Assembly: GCF_900104065.1 (NCBI RefSeq)
Contig: NZ_FNLC01000003.1
Location: forward strand, 1-64,000
Source: Natronobacterium texcoconense
GTDB lineage: Archaea > Halobacteriota > Halobacteria > Halobacteriales > Natrialbaceae
DNA length: 64,000 nt
Direction: 5' to 3'
The translations under genes and the position numbers were made by a program. Each line of letters opens with the position of its first letter. Positions within the stretch are counted from its first letter, which is position 1. The notes under the pieces were generated by a model. The model saw only the letters and a list, made by a program, of their open reading frames with translations, was not told the origin of the DNA and made no database searches. Positions 34,797-43,676 of the stretch are shown here, piece after piece.

Positions 34797-35036
34797 CTAC
34801 TCCTCTGGCCTCTCGTCGGCGGTGACGACCCGCTCGACGACCTTCCGTTCGCCGTCCTCGTAGACGTAGGTCTCGTCGTCGGCTTCGTCTCGGGTTCGGC
34901 GGTGACTGCCGTCACAGAACGGGAACGACTCGGAGAGGCCACACTGACAGACCGCGACGTCACCGTTCTCGTCGTCGATATCGGACGGGTCGAGTTTCCG
35001 CGGGCCACTCTCCTCGAGTTCGACGAGTCGCGTCAT
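34797..35036 (-). CDS. CDGSH iron-sulfur protein
   Basis: This 79-residue protein has the [2Fe-2S] mitoNEET-like motif C-Q-C-G-L-S-E-S-F-P-F-C-D-G-S-H (three Cys and one His ligands). The flanks (MTRLVELEESGPRKLD; YEDGERKVVERVV) are like those of the short archaeal CDGSH proteins. The role is redox or cluster storage; no partner is evident. It is tail-to-tail with the copper ATPase, 8 bases apart. Confidence 0.88.
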   Translation of the reverse strand: MTRLVELEESGPRKLDPSDIDDENGDVAVCQCGLSESFPFCDGSHRRTRDEADDETYVYEDGERKVVERVVTADERPEE

Positions 35037-35142
35037 AGGGGGTCTCCGGCTGCCAGCGGCAAAATTCCCCCGTTCGGCTCGTGAGCGCGGAACGATATCG
35101 ACAAGTTACTTGTTCGTCGTGCGCAAGGACAGATCGAAGACA

Positions 35143-35433
35143 ATGAGTCCGTACGCCGAGGCGCCGACCGCGATCGCACTCGCCGTCGTCAAGACGCTCA
35201 TACTGCTCGTCGGTAGCCTCATCACGTTCTTCGCGTTCAAGGCTTATCGTCGAACCCGACAGCGATCGCTCGGCTTGCTCGCGGTCGGCTTCGGGTTCGT
35301 CACCCTCGGGCTGGTACTCGCCGGAATGCTGTACGAACTGCTCGACGTCCCGCTGATGACCGGGATCTTCCTCGAGAGTCTCCTGATGCTCGCCGGCTTT
35401 CTCGTGATCGCGTACTCGCTGTACGTCAGTTGA
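35143..35433 (+). CDS. DUF7521-type small membrane protein
   Basis: This 96-residue protein has three hydrophobic helices: A-I-A-L-A-V-V-K-T-L-I-L-L-V-G-S-L-I, then G-L-L-A-V-G-F-G-F-V-T-L-G-L-V-L-A, then F-L-E-S-L-L-M-L-A-G-F-L-V-I-A-Y-S-L. The K-A-Y-R-R-T-R-Q-R-S-L loop after helix one and the length match haloarchaeal DUF7521 proteins, often beside small regulators. Function unknown. ATG 35143 was chosen; the frame is open to 35110 with a Lys/Arg-rich extension. Its stop abuts the stop of the convergent DUF2071 gene. Confidence 0.72.
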   Translation: MSPYAEAPTAIALAVVKTLILLVGSLITFFAFKAYRRTRQRSLGLLAVGFGFVTLGLVLAGMLYELLDVPLMTGIFLESLLMLAGFLVIAYSLYVS

Positions 35434-36129
35434 TCACGGCTCGAGGCGTTTGCTTTCGGACGCGACCGTCTCGACCCCAGGGCTGTAGAGGTATCGCGGT
35501 TCGCTCTCCGGCGTCGCGAACCCGTTGGCCCGAAAAACCTCGTCGGGTTCGATTTCGGCAGTCGCGTCGTACAGCGGCCACGGCTCGTGCTCGACGACGG
35601 CGTACCGGAGCTCGCCGCTCGGCGATTCCGTGTAGTACCGGTCTCGAGCCGTAAGGAAGAACTCGAGCGATCCCGCATCGGCGTGATACCGGTCGCCAGT
35701 CGGTCCGTACGTCGAATCGAACCGGAGGGGTCTCGCACCGGGATGACGACGGCGACTCTCGAACCTGACACGGTAACCGACGACCTCGAGCGCGATCCGC
35801 GCGTAGTAGTACGGCAAGTGATGGAACGCTCGAGCGCCGAGTACGGCCAGCACCCCCTGTGCATCGAGGCTGAAGAAGTAGACGCCCGGCCTACCCTCGT
35901 AGGTAACGTACGTCCGGAGGTTGAGTTCTGGCAGCGGTAGTCCCACGCCGGACGGAGCGCGTTTCGGCCGAACGTCGACGTTCGTGAACGGAACCACCGA
36001 GAGCCACGCCCGTCCGTCGTGGGTGTCGACCTCGAGGGCGTCGGGGAGACGTGCCTGCACGACGTCGGGGTCGACCGGCCAGTTGGCGAAGAGGACGTGC
36101 CGCCAGCCCATGTTGAGGGAACCAAGCAT
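35434..36129 (-). CDS. YqjF-type DUF2071 protein
   Basis: This 231-residue soluble protein has the family start M-G-W-R-H-V-L-F-A-N-W-P-V-D-P-D-V-V-Q-A-R-L-P, the V-P-F-T-N-V-D-V-R-P strand, and Y-F-F-S-L-D-A-Q-G-V-L-A-V-L-G-A-R-A with L-P-Y-Y-Y-A as in YqjF. The acetoacetate-decarboxylase-like fold is known for relatives; the biochemical role is unknown. An in-frame ATG six codons later (36111) matches the usual start even better. It is a single gene ending exactly next to the preceding membrane protein's stop. Confidence 0.85.
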   Translation of the reverse strand: MLGSLNMGWRHVLFANWPVDPDVVQARLPDALEVDTHDGRAWLSVVPFTNVDVRPKRAPSGVGLPLPELNLRTYVTYEGRPGVYFFSLDAQGVLAVLGARAFHHLPYYYARIALEVVGYRVRFESRRRHPGARPLRFDSTYGPTGDRYHADAGSLEFFLTARDRYYTESPSGELRYAVVEHEPWPLYDATAEIEPDEVFRANGFATPESEPRYLYSPGVETVASESKRLEP

Positions 36130-36264
36130 TTCAGTGGTGTTACAACTCGAGGGAAGGTTAGTGTGGTGGACAGTGGTATATCCAGACGTCCCGGACCCTG
36201 GACAGCTACGTCCGATACTCGCTACCTGAAAGCCGATCGCCGAAGAAACGATATTCGGGCGGCA

Positions 36265-36593
36265 TCACTCGATATAGCTCTCGATTTCAGCAATGACAGT
36301 ATCGACGAACTCCGCCGTGACCCGGCCCTGCCACGCAACGATATCTTCAGTTCTCGGAGAATGGACTGCCCATGGAGAGACGAACGATTCGCGAGGGACA
36401 CCCCCCACTTCCCAGACGTCGGATGACAGTTCGATCGAGGGTTCGTACTGCTTGGTCGAGATTGCGACGGCGAGATGCTGTTCGCCGTCGAACGGGTGCG
36501 TCTCGTTGTTCACTACGAGCCATGGCCGCTGTTTCTCGGCACCGAGTTTGAACGGATCTGACTCCGCACGACGTCACCGCGCTCCGGTTGCAT
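36265..36593 (-). pseudogene. PemK/MazF-type toxin gene with frameshift
   Basis: The start at 36593 reads M-Q-P-E-R-G-D-V-V-R-S, the classic PemK-like opening. One base is then missing near 36563, and the next frame continues D-P-F-K-L-G-A-E-K-Q-R-P-W-L-V-V-N, V-A-I-S-T-K-Q-Y-E-P-S-I-E-L and G-G-V-P-R-E-S-F-V-S-P-W, ending I-E-S-Y-I-E-stop at 36265. Without the shift, the first frame stops after 26 codons. An internal GTG at 36513 would give an 82-residue product lacking the N-terminal strand. The ATG is 3 bases after the antitoxin gene stop, so they formed one toxin-antitoxin operon. Confidence 0.78.
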
Positions 36594-36596
36594 CGA

Positions 36597-36971
36597 TCAG
36601 TTTCCCTCGTCGGATGCCCGCTCGCTCGGATGGAACGTGTCAGGAGCGGCTTCCTGCCACTCGTCCGGATCGATTCCGCCATCGGACTCGTCGAGCCGTT
36701 GGGTAGCAGTGTGAAGATCGTACGCGGCAGCTACTCGCTCAGTATCGTCAGTGATAGCCCAGTACTCTCCCTTATGACGGACGAGATTTCGCTCTTTCAG
36801 TCTCGAGAGAGCCGTCCCGACGGTGTTCGGATCCTCGTCGATCGCGGTGGCGATTTCGGATCTGGTAAATGCCTTGTCGCGCTGTCCGTACAGAAACGTG
36901 ACTACCTGTTCGGGGACGCTCGGCCCCTGTGGCAACTCGCCGGATTCGAAATCGTCGATACTCACCGGCAT
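36597..36971 (-). CDS. MarR-like winged-helix antitoxin/regulator paired with PemK-type toxin
   Basis: This 124-residue protein has an N-terminal region (M-P-V-S-I-D-D-F-E-S-G), then a winged helix at about 25-85: V-V-T-F-L-Y-G-Q-R-D-K-A-F-T-R-S-E-I-A, D-P-N-T-V-G-T-A-L-S-R-L-K-E-R-N-L-V-R-H-K-G-E-Y. A tail (E-W-Q-E-A-A-P-D-T-F-H-P-S-E-R) follows that could mask the toxin. Short wHTH genes directly upstream of PemK-like genes are common in haloarchaea. It likely represses its own operon. The partner toxin is frameshifted here. Confidence 0.78.
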   Translation of the reverse strand: MPVSIDDFESGELPQGPSVPEQVVTFLYGQRDKAFTRSEIATAIDEDPNTVGTALSRLKERNLVRHKGEYWAITDDTERVAAAYDLHTATQRLDESDGGIDPDEWQEAAPDTFHPSERASDEGN

Positions 36972-37152
36972 GGTCCGTAATTAGCGTGCTGACGTAATCA
37001 GTGTAGTGGTGTACTTTCTGGATATAGAAATAGCTTCCAATCGCCAGATTCCTTGAGGAACATCTTTCTATACGAACGAGGCTTCGCTCATATCAGGTGT
37101 AGTGCATCCAAAACAGTGTCAGGGGACACTATCCGACGAGTGAATCAAAAGA
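36972..37152. other. Intergenic before tRNA-Thr
   Basis: No gene seen. AT-rich stretches at about 37005-37035 and 37060-37080 may carry the promoter of the antitoxin-toxin operon (minus strand). Confidence 0.35.
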
Positions 37153-37224
37153 AGCCTAGGCCGGGATTTGAACCCGGGCTCTCGTCCTTACCAAGGACGC
37201 GCTTTACCGCTAAGCTACCCAGGC
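37153..37224 (-). tRNA. tRNA-Thr (GGU)
   Basis: On the minus strand, acceptor GCCTGGG/CCTAGGC, D arm with TAGCTTAGCGGTAAAGCG, anticodon arm CGTCC-TTGGTAA-GGACG giving anticodon GGT, short variable loop and T arm CCCGGGTTCAAATCCCGG. Total 72 nt with discriminator T, no intron and no encoded CCA. Confidence 0.93.
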
Positions 37225-37319
37225 ACGCATTATACCGTTACCCGGAGCCATCTTTATGGCTTTCGATTCAACTCGGTTGTGCGTCGGTGTGTCGCGGTGC
37301 ACTCGTGCGATCGTGGAGG

Positions 37320-38117
37320 TCACGGATCCGTCGCCGACGTCGCTCGATCGGTCGTGTGATCCTCGAGCGACTGCTCGGACGGCGAACGGTCGAATCCGGC
37401 GAGACAGTCCTCGGCGGCGGGAAACGACGTGCCGGCGGCGTCGGCGATCTCGTCGGCGGCTGCGAGCAGCCGTGGTGTCGGCGTTTCGCCGGCCGCGGCC
37501 GCACCGGTGCGGACGGCCAGTTCGAGGACGTCCCGTTCCAGGTTGGCGTCGATCTCTGTGGCTCGAGCGGACTGGTCGCTGCCCTCGCCGACGATCGTAT
37601 CGCGTCTCGTCTGATCCCGGCCGAAGGCCCGGACGGTTCGGACCGCTTTCCCGGCCGCGTCGGTGCGTGCGAGCAGGTAGAACCCGCGTGCCACGAGGAT
37701 GTCGGCTGCGAGGATCTCGAGGTCGGGTTCGACGTTTGCCTCGTCGTGGTCGTCGTCCCGCCAGGGTTCGTCATGGGCGAGCGTGCGTGTGAGTCGGAGC
37801 CCTTCGTAGATGAGCTGGACGCCTGCGGCGTGGGAGACCACGCCATCGACGTCGTCGGTTTCGCGGCGTTCGGCCGTCTTCCCGTCGGCGGAAACTGCGG
37901 GTGCGTCGCCCGTCGATTCCTCGAGTGAGGAGTTCACGTTCGCGCTGGTGCCGCCGGTAGTCTCCGGAGCGACGGCAGCGGCGCTCTCGAGGGTCAACAC
38001 GGCGGGAACCATCGATGCCCGCTCGAGAACGGACTCGATCAGGTCGTACAACCGCGGTGGTTCAACGTCCGCGACGGCCTCGGAAGCGGCACGCCGACAG
38101 GTGTCGGCCTTCTCCAT
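37320..38117 (-). CDS. DUF7114-type haloarchaeal protein
   Basis: This 265-residue acidic, mostly helical protein begins M-E-K-A-D-T-C-R-R-A-A-S-E-A-V, then S-M-V-P-A-V-L-T-L-E-S-A-A-A-V-A and H-A-A-G-V-Q-L-I-Y-E-G-L-R-L-T-R-T-L. Next come D-L-E-I-L-A-A-D-I-L-V-A-R-G-F-Y-L-L-A-R-T and repeated short Glu/Asp-rich linkers. The helical blocks resemble a prenyl-synthase-like fold without DDxxD catalytic motifs, in line with haloarchaeal DUF7114. Function unknown. ATG 38117 chosen; the long open frame to 38858 upstream is the antisense of the crotonase gene. Divergent from that gene by 60 bases. Confidence 0.75.
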   Translation of the reverse strand: MEKADTCRRAASEAVADVEPPRLYDLIESVLERASMVPAVLTLESAAAVAPETTGGTSANVNSSLEESTGDAPAVSADGKTAERRETDDVDGVVSHAAGVQLIYEGLRLTRTLAHDEPWRDDDHDEANVEPDLEILAADILVARGFYLLARTDAAGKAVRTVRAFGRDQTRRDTIVGEGSDQSARATEIDANLERDVLELAVRTGAAAAGETPTPRLLAAADEIADAAGTSFPAAEDCLAGFDRSPSEQSLEDHTTDRATSATDP

Positions 38118-38177
38118 TGGCGGGCCCTTACGAGGGAGGAGGCAAAGACCTTTGGAAACGCCCGGTCGACTCCTGCC

Positions 38178-38888
38178 ATGATCGAGGTCGAATCCGACAC
38201 CGACCGATCGATACGTACCGTCACGCTCGCCCGTCCGGAGGCCAGAAACGCCCTGACGATCGATGCTCTCGAGGAACTCGAGGCGGCGATCGACGACGTC
38301 GAGGAACCCGTCGTCTACCTCCGTGGGGCAGGCCCGGCGTTCTGTGCGGGTGCCGACCTCGAGACAGTGAGCGACCTGGACGGAGACGAGGAGCGAGCCG
38401 AGGCGTTCGCCCGACTCGGCCAGCGAGTCGCCCGGACGATCGAGGACACGCCAGCCATCGTCGTTGCGGGAATCGACGGCGCAGCGCGAGGTGGCGGACT
38501 CGAACTCGCACTCGCCTGTGACGTCCGCGTCGGGACGCCCGACTCGACCTACGGCGAACCCGGCGTCAGTTTCGGTCTGTTCGGTGCCTGGGGTGGGACC
38601 GTCCGACTTCCCCGTATCGTCGGCGAGGGTGACGCGCTCGAACTGGCGCTCACCGGGCGGAGTATCGACGCCGAGACGGCGCTCCGGATGGGGCTGATCT
38701 CGCGGATCGAGTCGAACCCGCGGACGGTCGCGGAAGAGATTGCAGCCAACGCCGACGATACGCTGACCGTCCTGAAGCGACGGCTCCGGGACGACGCGGG
38801 CCGGACGACCCAGGAGGAACGCGAGGCGGAGGCGTTCGTCGACCTCGTCGCGGCTCACGCCGACGACGTCGACGCTCTCCTCGAGTGA
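38178..38888 (+). CDS. Enoyl-CoA hydratase/isomerase family protein
   Basis: This 236-residue crotonase-fold protein begins M-I-E-V-E-S-D-T-D. The oxyanion-hole segments are F-C-A-G-A-D-L-E-T-V and G-A-A-R-G-G-G-L-E-L-A-L-A-C-D-V-R-V. The hydratase catalytic region Y-G-E-P-G-V-S-F-G-L-F-G-A-W-G-G-T has one typical Glu, so the reaction (hydration, isomerisation or other CoA chemistry) cannot be settled. Family length is normal for short haloarchaeal paralogues. It is not in an operon with other beta-oxidation genes. Confidence 0.88.
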   Translation: MIEVESDTDRSIRTVTLARPEARNALTIDALEELEAAIDDVEEPVVYLRGAGPAFCAGADLETVSDLDGDEERAEAFARLGQRVARTIEDTPAIVVAGIDGAARGGGLELALACDVRVGTPDSTYGEPGVSFGLFGAWGGTVRLPRIVGEGDALELALTGRSIDAETALRMGLISRIESNPRTVAEEIAANADDTLTVLKRRLRDDAGRTTQEEREAEAFVDLVAAHADDVDALLE

Positions 38889-38944
38889 ACACGACGTGTG
38901 ATGGATCCATCATATTTTTCTCGGTGTAAAGAGACGAGAAGACG

Positions 38945-39484
38945 ATGCCCGATTCGACGTTTCTCCCCGGCGACCGCGTCGACCTCCGACCGATCGAGGA
39001 AGACGACCTCGAGTTCCTCCGGGACGCGATCAACGATCCACAGGTCTGGCGGCCGATCGGCGGTTCGCACCCGCTGAACCTCGAGCAGGAACGGGAGTTC
39101 TTCGAGAACGTCGTCTGTGGCGACGACGGCGTTCACTTGCTGATCACCGCCGACGACTCGCCCGTGGGGACGATCGGACTCCGCGAGATCGACTGGGAGT
39201 CCGGCACGGCCGAGGTCGGCTACTGGATCGAGCCCGACGAACACGGCCAGGGCTACGGCTCCGAAGCCGCGGAGCTGGTCGTCGGATACGCTTTCGACCA
39301 GCTCGGTCTCCATCGTATCAGAGCCCACGTCTTCGAGTTCAACGACGCCTCGCAGCGGCTCCTCGAGTCGATCGGTTTCACCAGGGAAGGCACCGAGCGA
39401 GAGTCGCAGTTCATCGACGGCGAATACTGGGATACCTACTGGTACGGACTGCTCGAGGACGAGTGGCGAGCGGACGAATCGTAG
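38945..39484 (+). CDS. GNAT-family N-acetyltransferase (RimJ/RimL-like)
   Basis: This 179-residue acetyl-CoA-dependent acetyltransferase begins M-P-D-S-T-F-L-P-G-D-R-V-D-L-R-P-I-E-E-D-D. The acetyl-CoA loop is E-H-G-Q-G-Y-G-S-E-A-A-E-L (Q-G-x-G pattern) after V-G-Y-W-I-E-P, and L-H-R-I-R-A-H-V-F-E-F-N-D-A-S-Q-R-L-L-E-S-I-G-F is the RimJ/RimL-type C-terminal block. Substrates in this group are protein N-termini or small molecules; none can be assigned. The stop is adjacent to the nadE stop (tail to tail). Confidence 0.88.
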   Translation: MPDSTFLPGDRVDLRPIEEDDLEFLRDAINDPQVWRPIGGSHPLNLEQEREFFENVVCGDDGVHLLITADDSPVGTIGLREIDWESGTAEVGYWIEPDEHGQGYGSEAAELVVGYAFDQLGLHRIRAHVFEFNDASQRLLESIGFTREGTERESQFIDGEYWDTYWYGLLEDEWRADES

Positions 39485-40279
39485 TCAGTCCAGCTGCTCT
39501 GGCGCCGGCGGAACCGTCCGCTTGTGTTCGCTGCGCTCGTACATGCCGCGGACCTTCTCGACCGTCTCCTCGTCGATGCCGAGTTCTCGAGCGGTTGCAG
39601 CGACCGACAGCGGGCCGTCGACGTGGGTCGCGAGGATCGAGTCGAGTGTCTCGTAGCTAACCCCCATCTCCTCCTCGTCGGTCTGGTCGGCCCACAGCTC
39701 CGCCGTGGCGGTCTTGGCTGCCAGTTCCTCGGGAACACCGACGTGGCGCGCGAGTTGGCGGACCTGTGCCTTGTAGAGGTTCCCGATCGGATGACAGTCG
39801 ACCGCGCCGTCGCCGTACTTCGTGAAGTAACCGACCGCTGCCTCGCTGCGATTGCCGGTCCCCAGGACGAGTCGGTCCTCGTGGTTCGCGACGAGGTAGT
39901 TCAGGACGGCACGCACACGTGCTCGAGCATTGCCAACGGCAACGTGGTCGCCCTCGGCGTCAGGGTAGGCCTCGAGCAACGAGTCGACGATCGGTTCGAT
40001 CTCGATGACGTCGTAGCTCATCTCGAGGTCCTGTGCGACTCGCTCGGCGTCGCTCATGTTGTCGTCGCCGCTGACACGGGCCGGGAGAACGAGCCCGTGG
40101 ACGTTCTCGGCACCGAGTGCTTCGACGGCCAGATGAGCGGTGAGCGTGCTGTCGATGCCACCAGAGAGACCGAGAACGGCTCCGTCAGTGCCTGCGGCGT
40201 CGACTCGTTCCTGAATGAACGAGGTAATGTGGTCGTGTCGCCGATCCAGTTCCGCCTCCGAGAACCGAAGGTCGATCAT
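39485..40279 (-). CDS. nadE: NH3-dependent NAD+ synthetase
   Basis: This 264-residue N-type ATP-pyrophosphatase converts nicotinic acid adenine dinucleotide, ammonia and ATP to NAD+. The P-loop is L-G-L-S-G-G-I-D-S-T (~38-47), with G-T-G-N-R-S-E-A-A-V-G-Y-F-T-K-Y-G-D-G and the C-terminal substrate loops of the family. It has no glutaminase domain, so free ammonia is used. Normal length. The gene stands alone, convergent with the GNAT gene. Confidence 0.95.
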   Translation of the reverse strand: MIDLRFSEAELDRRHDHITSFIQERVDAAGTDGAVLGLSGGIDSTLTAHLAVEALGAENVHGLVLPARVSGDDNMSDAERVAQDLEMSYDVIEIEPIVDSLLEAYPDAEGDHVAVGNARARVRAVLNYLVANHEDRLVLGTGNRSEAAVGYFTKYGDGAVDCHPIGNLYKAQVRQLARHVGVPEELAAKTATAELWADQTDEEEMGVSYETLDSILATHVDGPLSVAATARELGIDEETVEKVRGMYERSEHKRTVPPAPEQLD

Positions 40280-40552
40280 TTAGTGACGTCTACACGTGGA
40301 ACCGTCTAATATCCTGCCCTCGAGTTCGATCAATGGACGTATGGGCAGTTTTGACAGGAAAGCGGAGAACGAACGCTACGTTGAAGTGGAATCGGCGGGT
40401 AGAATGATGTACGCTCGAATGCGCCGCAGTGAGGCGAACAGGGTTCGTCGAACGACGGCGCACAAACGAACGTAGTGCGGCAGTGCGCCGGTGGTGAGCA
40501 AATCCGTCGGATTTGCGAGCCACGGGGCACGAGCGAACGAAGTGAGCGAAGT
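40280..40552. other. Intergenic with partial tRNA-Gly 5' repeat and hairpin
   Basis: The sequence GTGCGCCGGTGGT (the 5' start of tRNA-Gly) appears at 40483-40495 and again at 40551-40563. Between them lies a hairpin GCAAATCCG-T-CGGATTTGC at about 40498-40516. No gene is present. The repeat suggests local duplication or recombination at the tRNA 5' end. Confidence 0.5.
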
Positions 40553-40623
40553 GCGCCGGTGGTCTAGTGGTAGGACATGAGCTTCCCAAGCTCATAGCCC
40601 GGGTTCAATTCCCGGCCGGCGCA
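40553..40623 (+). tRNA. tRNA-Gly (CCC)
   Basis: Acceptor GCGCCGG/CCGGCGC with discriminator A, D arm TCTAGTGGTAGGA, anticodon arm TGAGC-TTCCCAA-GCTCA giving CCC, T arm CCGGGTTCAATTCCCGG. It is 71 nt with no intron. A 9-bp hairpin (GCCGCTCGC/GCGAGCGGC, 40629-40652) follows directly. Confidence 0.93.
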
Positions 40624-40666
40624 CTTCTGCCGCTCGCAAATTCGCGAGCGGCGAATGCGTAATCGA

Positions 40667-40749
40667 GGGAATTGAACCACGCGAGTCGCAGCATGCGAGC
40701 AAAGTGAGCGTGACCGTCTCGCCATCGGGTTCAGTTCCCAGTCGGTGCA
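40667..40749 (+). repeat. T-arm-mirrored hairpin element behind tRNA-Gly
   Basis: GGGAATTGAACC at 40667-40678 is the reverse complement of the tRNA-Gly T-arm (GGTTCAATTCCC). GGTTCAGTTCCC at 40728-40739 is a direct copy with one change, followed by AGTCGGTGCA, a degenerate copy of the tRNA 3' end (GGCCGGCGCA). The two arms can pair 11 of 12. The 49-base interior has smaller repeats (GCGAGC / GTGAGCG). The same arrangement occurs behind both tRNA-Asp genes. Confidence 0.65.
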
Positions 40750-40917
40750 TGACTCGCCATTTCGAGGACAGTCAGTGAGAGTCAGCCGTGCTGTCGTCCA
40801 GTGGAAGACGGGAACAGGCACTCGAGTGCCGGGCGGGAATCGTGTCCCGATTCCCCGTACCACACGGGGTTCGATTGAAAAGCCTTAATACTATCACCGG
40901 GATACGTTGAGTTGCAA

Positions 40918-40990
40918 GCCCGGGTGGTGTAGTGGCCCATCATACAACCCTGTCACGGTTGTGACGCGGGTTCAAATCCCGCCTCGGGCG
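40918..40990 (+). tRNA. tRNA-Asp (GUC), first copy
   Basis: Acceptor GCCCGGG/CTCGGGC with discriminator G, D arm TGTAGTGGCCCATCA, anticodon arm with CTGTCAC giving GTC, T arm GCGGGTTCAAATCCCGC. It is 73 nt, identical to the copy at 43861. A TATA-like CTTAATAC at about 40884-40891 lies about 30 bases upstream and is the probable promoter. Confidence 0.94.
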
Positions 40991-41065
40991 TCTTCTTCCG
41001 CGAACAATACCAGCGAGCACCGCGTAGCGTGTGCTTGCCACCCGTGAGCGGCAAAGACGGAAAAA

Positions 41066-41145
41066 GGGATTTGAACCAGGGAGCACGCAGCCGAGCGAAG
41101 CGAGGTCGTGCGACCGCGGTTCAAATCCCGCCTCGAGCGTCTTCT
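41066..41145 (+). repeat. T-arm-mirrored hairpin element behind tRNA-Asp copy 1
   Basis: GGGATTTGAACC at 41066-41077 is the exact reverse complement of GGTTCAAATCCC at 41118-41129, which is itself the tRNA-Asp T-arm sequence. The direct copy continues GCCTCGAGCGTCTTCT, a near copy of the tRNA-Asp 3' end and flank. The 12-bp outer stem encloses a second stem GCACG / CGTGC. No gene is present here. Confidence 0.7.
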
Positions 41146-41276
41146 CGGATTTCTAATTCGCGAGCGGAGATGCTATCAACCGGTTTATTAGTACTGGTCG
41201 GGACGATCCTGAATATTTGTTACAGTAGTACGGTGGGGGCCAATAGAGTTAATGACGAGATATGACACAAGGTAGT

Positions 41277-43676
41277 ATGGACCAACGAGAGGAATCTGAT
41301 AACTCCCCTCTCCGGGAAATTTACGATACGCTCCGGGGACGGTACTTCTTCAAAATTACTGCCGCAATACTCGTTGTGACGGTTTTGCTCCTCGGTGCAG
41401 GATACGTGACGTTCGCGCAGGCACAGGCAAGCGTTCAAGACGATGCAGAAGAGACGCTGGTCAACGCCGCGGACCGAGAGGTGCAGGGGCTCGACCAGTT
41501 CGTTAGCGAACGAAACAACGACGTCGCTCGTCTTTCGGGAAGTGCAGAACTTCGAAACGAAGACGACGAGGAGATTCGGGAGGTACTGGAGGCGAACCTC
41601 GAGCAACTCCCGATGGAGGTCGAGGCGATCCATTATTACAACATGGAGACGAACCGCGTCGAGGTTAGCACCGAGAACAGTCTCGAGGGACAGACGGTCG
41701 ACGAGGCTGATCGGTCGTGGGCTGTCGATCCCGACGATATCGGGAACGCGCTGGCGGTGCGATCGTTCGAACCGTACGAGACGGACGATGGGCCGCGGAT
41801 CGGATTCGTGAGCCCGATTTCGGGCCAGACGAGTCACGCAGTCGTCGTTACTGTCGACCTCGCCGAACGGAGCGATCTGCTGACCTCGCCCGTCGACGGC
41901 GGCGTCATCGAAGTCGTCTCGACTGACGGGCAGGTGGTGCTGGCCGAAGAACCCGACGACATCCTCACCGAGTTCCAGTTACTCGACGAACTCCCACATC
42001 TCGAGGAAGACGGGGCGCTCGCCCATCTCGCGGAGGACGACGACGCGACGGGCGAAGTAGAGACGGTAGCTGGCACGCACGATCGTATCGACGACGATCA
42101 GGCGGTCGTCGCGACGATCCCGCTCGAGGAGACGTCGTGGACCGTCGCTGTCGTCGCTCCCCACGGAGCGGTGTTCGACACCGTCGGCGACGTCACCCAG
42201 AACATCCTGATTCTGATCGGGATCGCACTGCTTGGCTTCGTCGCCGTCGGTGCGGTCATTTCGCGAGACATCAGCACCTCCCTCGACGAGATGACCAGCT
42301 ACGCAGAGGAGATCGAGAGTGGGAACCTCGAGGTGACGATCGATCAGTCCCGGCGGGACGAGTTCGGTCAACTGGCGGGCTTGTTTGCCCGCATTCGGGA
42401 TACGATGAGCGAGCAGCTGGCGGAAGTCGAAACGCAGGCCAAGGAAGCCGAGCAGGAACGAAAGCGCGCTCAGGAAGCCAAAGACGAGGCTGAACAGGCT
42501 CAGGCAGAGGCACAGCAGGCCAAAGCCGAAGCCGAAGAGCTCAGCCAGCACCTCGAGCAGAAGGCCGAAGAGTACCGCGTTGCGATCGAAGCTGCGGCGG
42601 ACGGTGATCTGACCCAGCGGCTGGATACGACCAGCGAGAGTCAGGCGATGGTCGATATTGGGAACGCGTTGAACGGGATGCTGGCCGACGTCGAGCAACT
42701 CGTCGTTCACATCCAGCGTGTCACTGCCGAACTCGACGAGGAGAGCGACGAGGTAACTGCCTCGACGGAGGAGATCGAAGCCTCGAGTGCGGAAGTCGCT
42801 GGCAGTGTCGAGGAGATTTCGGTCGGTGCGAAGCAACAGAGCGAGCAGCTTTCGACGGCGGCGACGGAGATGAGCGATCTTTCGGCGACCGTCGAGGAGA
42901 TCGCGTCGTCGTCGGATGCAGTTGCGGAGCAGATGGCGCAGGCTTCGGAGTGGGGACAGGACGGCCAGCAGGCGGCGGCCGATACCATCGAGACGATGGA
43001 CGAGATCGAATCGAAGGCGACCGATACCGTCGAGGAGATGGAGGCGCTTCAGGACGAGGTCGAACGGATCGGCGAGGTCGTCGATCTGATCGACGACATC
43101 GCGTCGGAGACGAATCTGCTCGCGATGAACGCCTCGATCGAGGCGGCGAACGCGGCCGACTCCGGTGACGGGTTCGCGGTCGTCGCCAACGAGGTCAAGT
43201 CGCTGGCCGAGGAAACGGCGGAGGCGACCCAGGAGGTCGAACGGCTCGTCGAGACGGTCGAAGAGTCGACGGAGTCCGTCGCAGCGGACGTCTTCGAGAT
43301 GCAGTCCGGCGTCGAGAACGGGAGAGAAACCATCGACGAGACGGTCGACACTTTAGAGCGGATCGTCGACGCAGTCGAGGACGCCAACGCGAGCGTCCAG
43401 TCGATCAACGAAGCGACTGACGATCAGGCCGATTCCGCCCAGGAGGTTGCGTCGATGGTCGACGACGTCACGGAGGTCAGTGAGCGGACGGCGGACGAAG
43501 CCCAGAACGTGTCGGCTGCCGCCGAACAGCAGACGAGCGCGATCCAGGAAATCGCCGGCAACGCCGAGTCGCTTTCGGGGCGTGCCGAAGAGCTCCAGAC
43601 GCTAGTCGGTCGGTTCAGCACGACGGAAGTCGACGACACCGACGAAGACAACGATCTCGTCGCGGTCGACGACTGA
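41277..43676 (+). CDS. Membrane chemotaxis transducer with dCACHE-like sensor, first copy
   Basis: This ~799-residue protein has TM1 at about 24-45 ([15 protein letters not shown]), a ~260-residue extracellular double-CACHE-like sensor, and TM2 at about 309-330. A HAMP and a long Glu/Ala/Gln coiled coil (~375-430) follow, then a second HAMP-like unit and a methyl-accepting signalling domain with [16 protein letters not shown] and [12 protein letters not shown]. It signals to CheA/CheW. ATG 41277 (MDQREE) matches the paralogue's N-terminus and sits about 27 bases after TATA-like GAGTTAATGA; ATG 41262 is also possible. The stimulus is unknown. Confidence 0.9.
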   Translation: MDQREESDNSPLREIYDTLRGRYFFKITAAILVVTVLLLGAGYVTFAQAQASVQDDAEETLVNAADREVQGLDQFVSERNNDVARLSGSAELRNEDDEEIREVLEANLEQLPMEVEAIHYYNMETNRVEVSTENSLEGQTVDEADRSWAVDPDDIGNALAVRSFEPYETDDGPRIGFVSPISGQTSHAVVVTVDLAERSDLLTSPVDGGVIEVVSTDGQVVLAEEPDDILTEFQLLDELPHLEEDGALAHLAEDDDATGEVETVAGTHDRIDDDQAVVATIPLEETSWTVAVVAPHGAVFDTVGDVTQNILILIGIALLGFVAVGAVISRDISTSLDEMTSYAEEIESGNLEVTIDQSRRDEFGQLAGLFARIRDTMSEQLAEVETQAKEAEQERKRAQEAKDEAEQAQAEAQQAKAEAEELSQHLEQKAEEYRVAIEAAADGDLTQRLDTTSESQAMVDIGNALNGMLADVEQLVVHIQRVTAELDEESDEVTASTEEIEASSAEVAGSVEEISVGAKQQSEQLSTAATEMSDLSATVEEIASSSDAVAEQMAQASEWGQDGQQAAADTIETMDEIESKATDTVEEMEALQDEVERIGEVVDLIDDIASETNLLAMNASIEAANAADSGDGFAVVANEVKSLAEETAEATQEVERLVETVEESTESVAADVFEMQSGVENGRETIDETVDTLERIVDAVEDANASVQSINEATDDQADSAQEVASMVDDVTEVSERTADEAQNVSAAAEQQTSAIQEIAGNAESLSGRAEELQTLVGRFSTTEVDDTDEDNDLVAVDD

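Noticed and set aside
37320-38858. 512-codon version of the DUF7114-type gene
   Set aside because: The first ~247 codons are antisense of the crotonase gene; the real start is the ATG at 38117.
40624-40917. Possible extra tRNA genes between tRNA-Gly and tRNA-Asp
   Set aside because: T-arm-like pieces and a hairpin near 40830-40855 exist, but no complete cloverleaf can be drawn; treated as tRNA-derived repeats.
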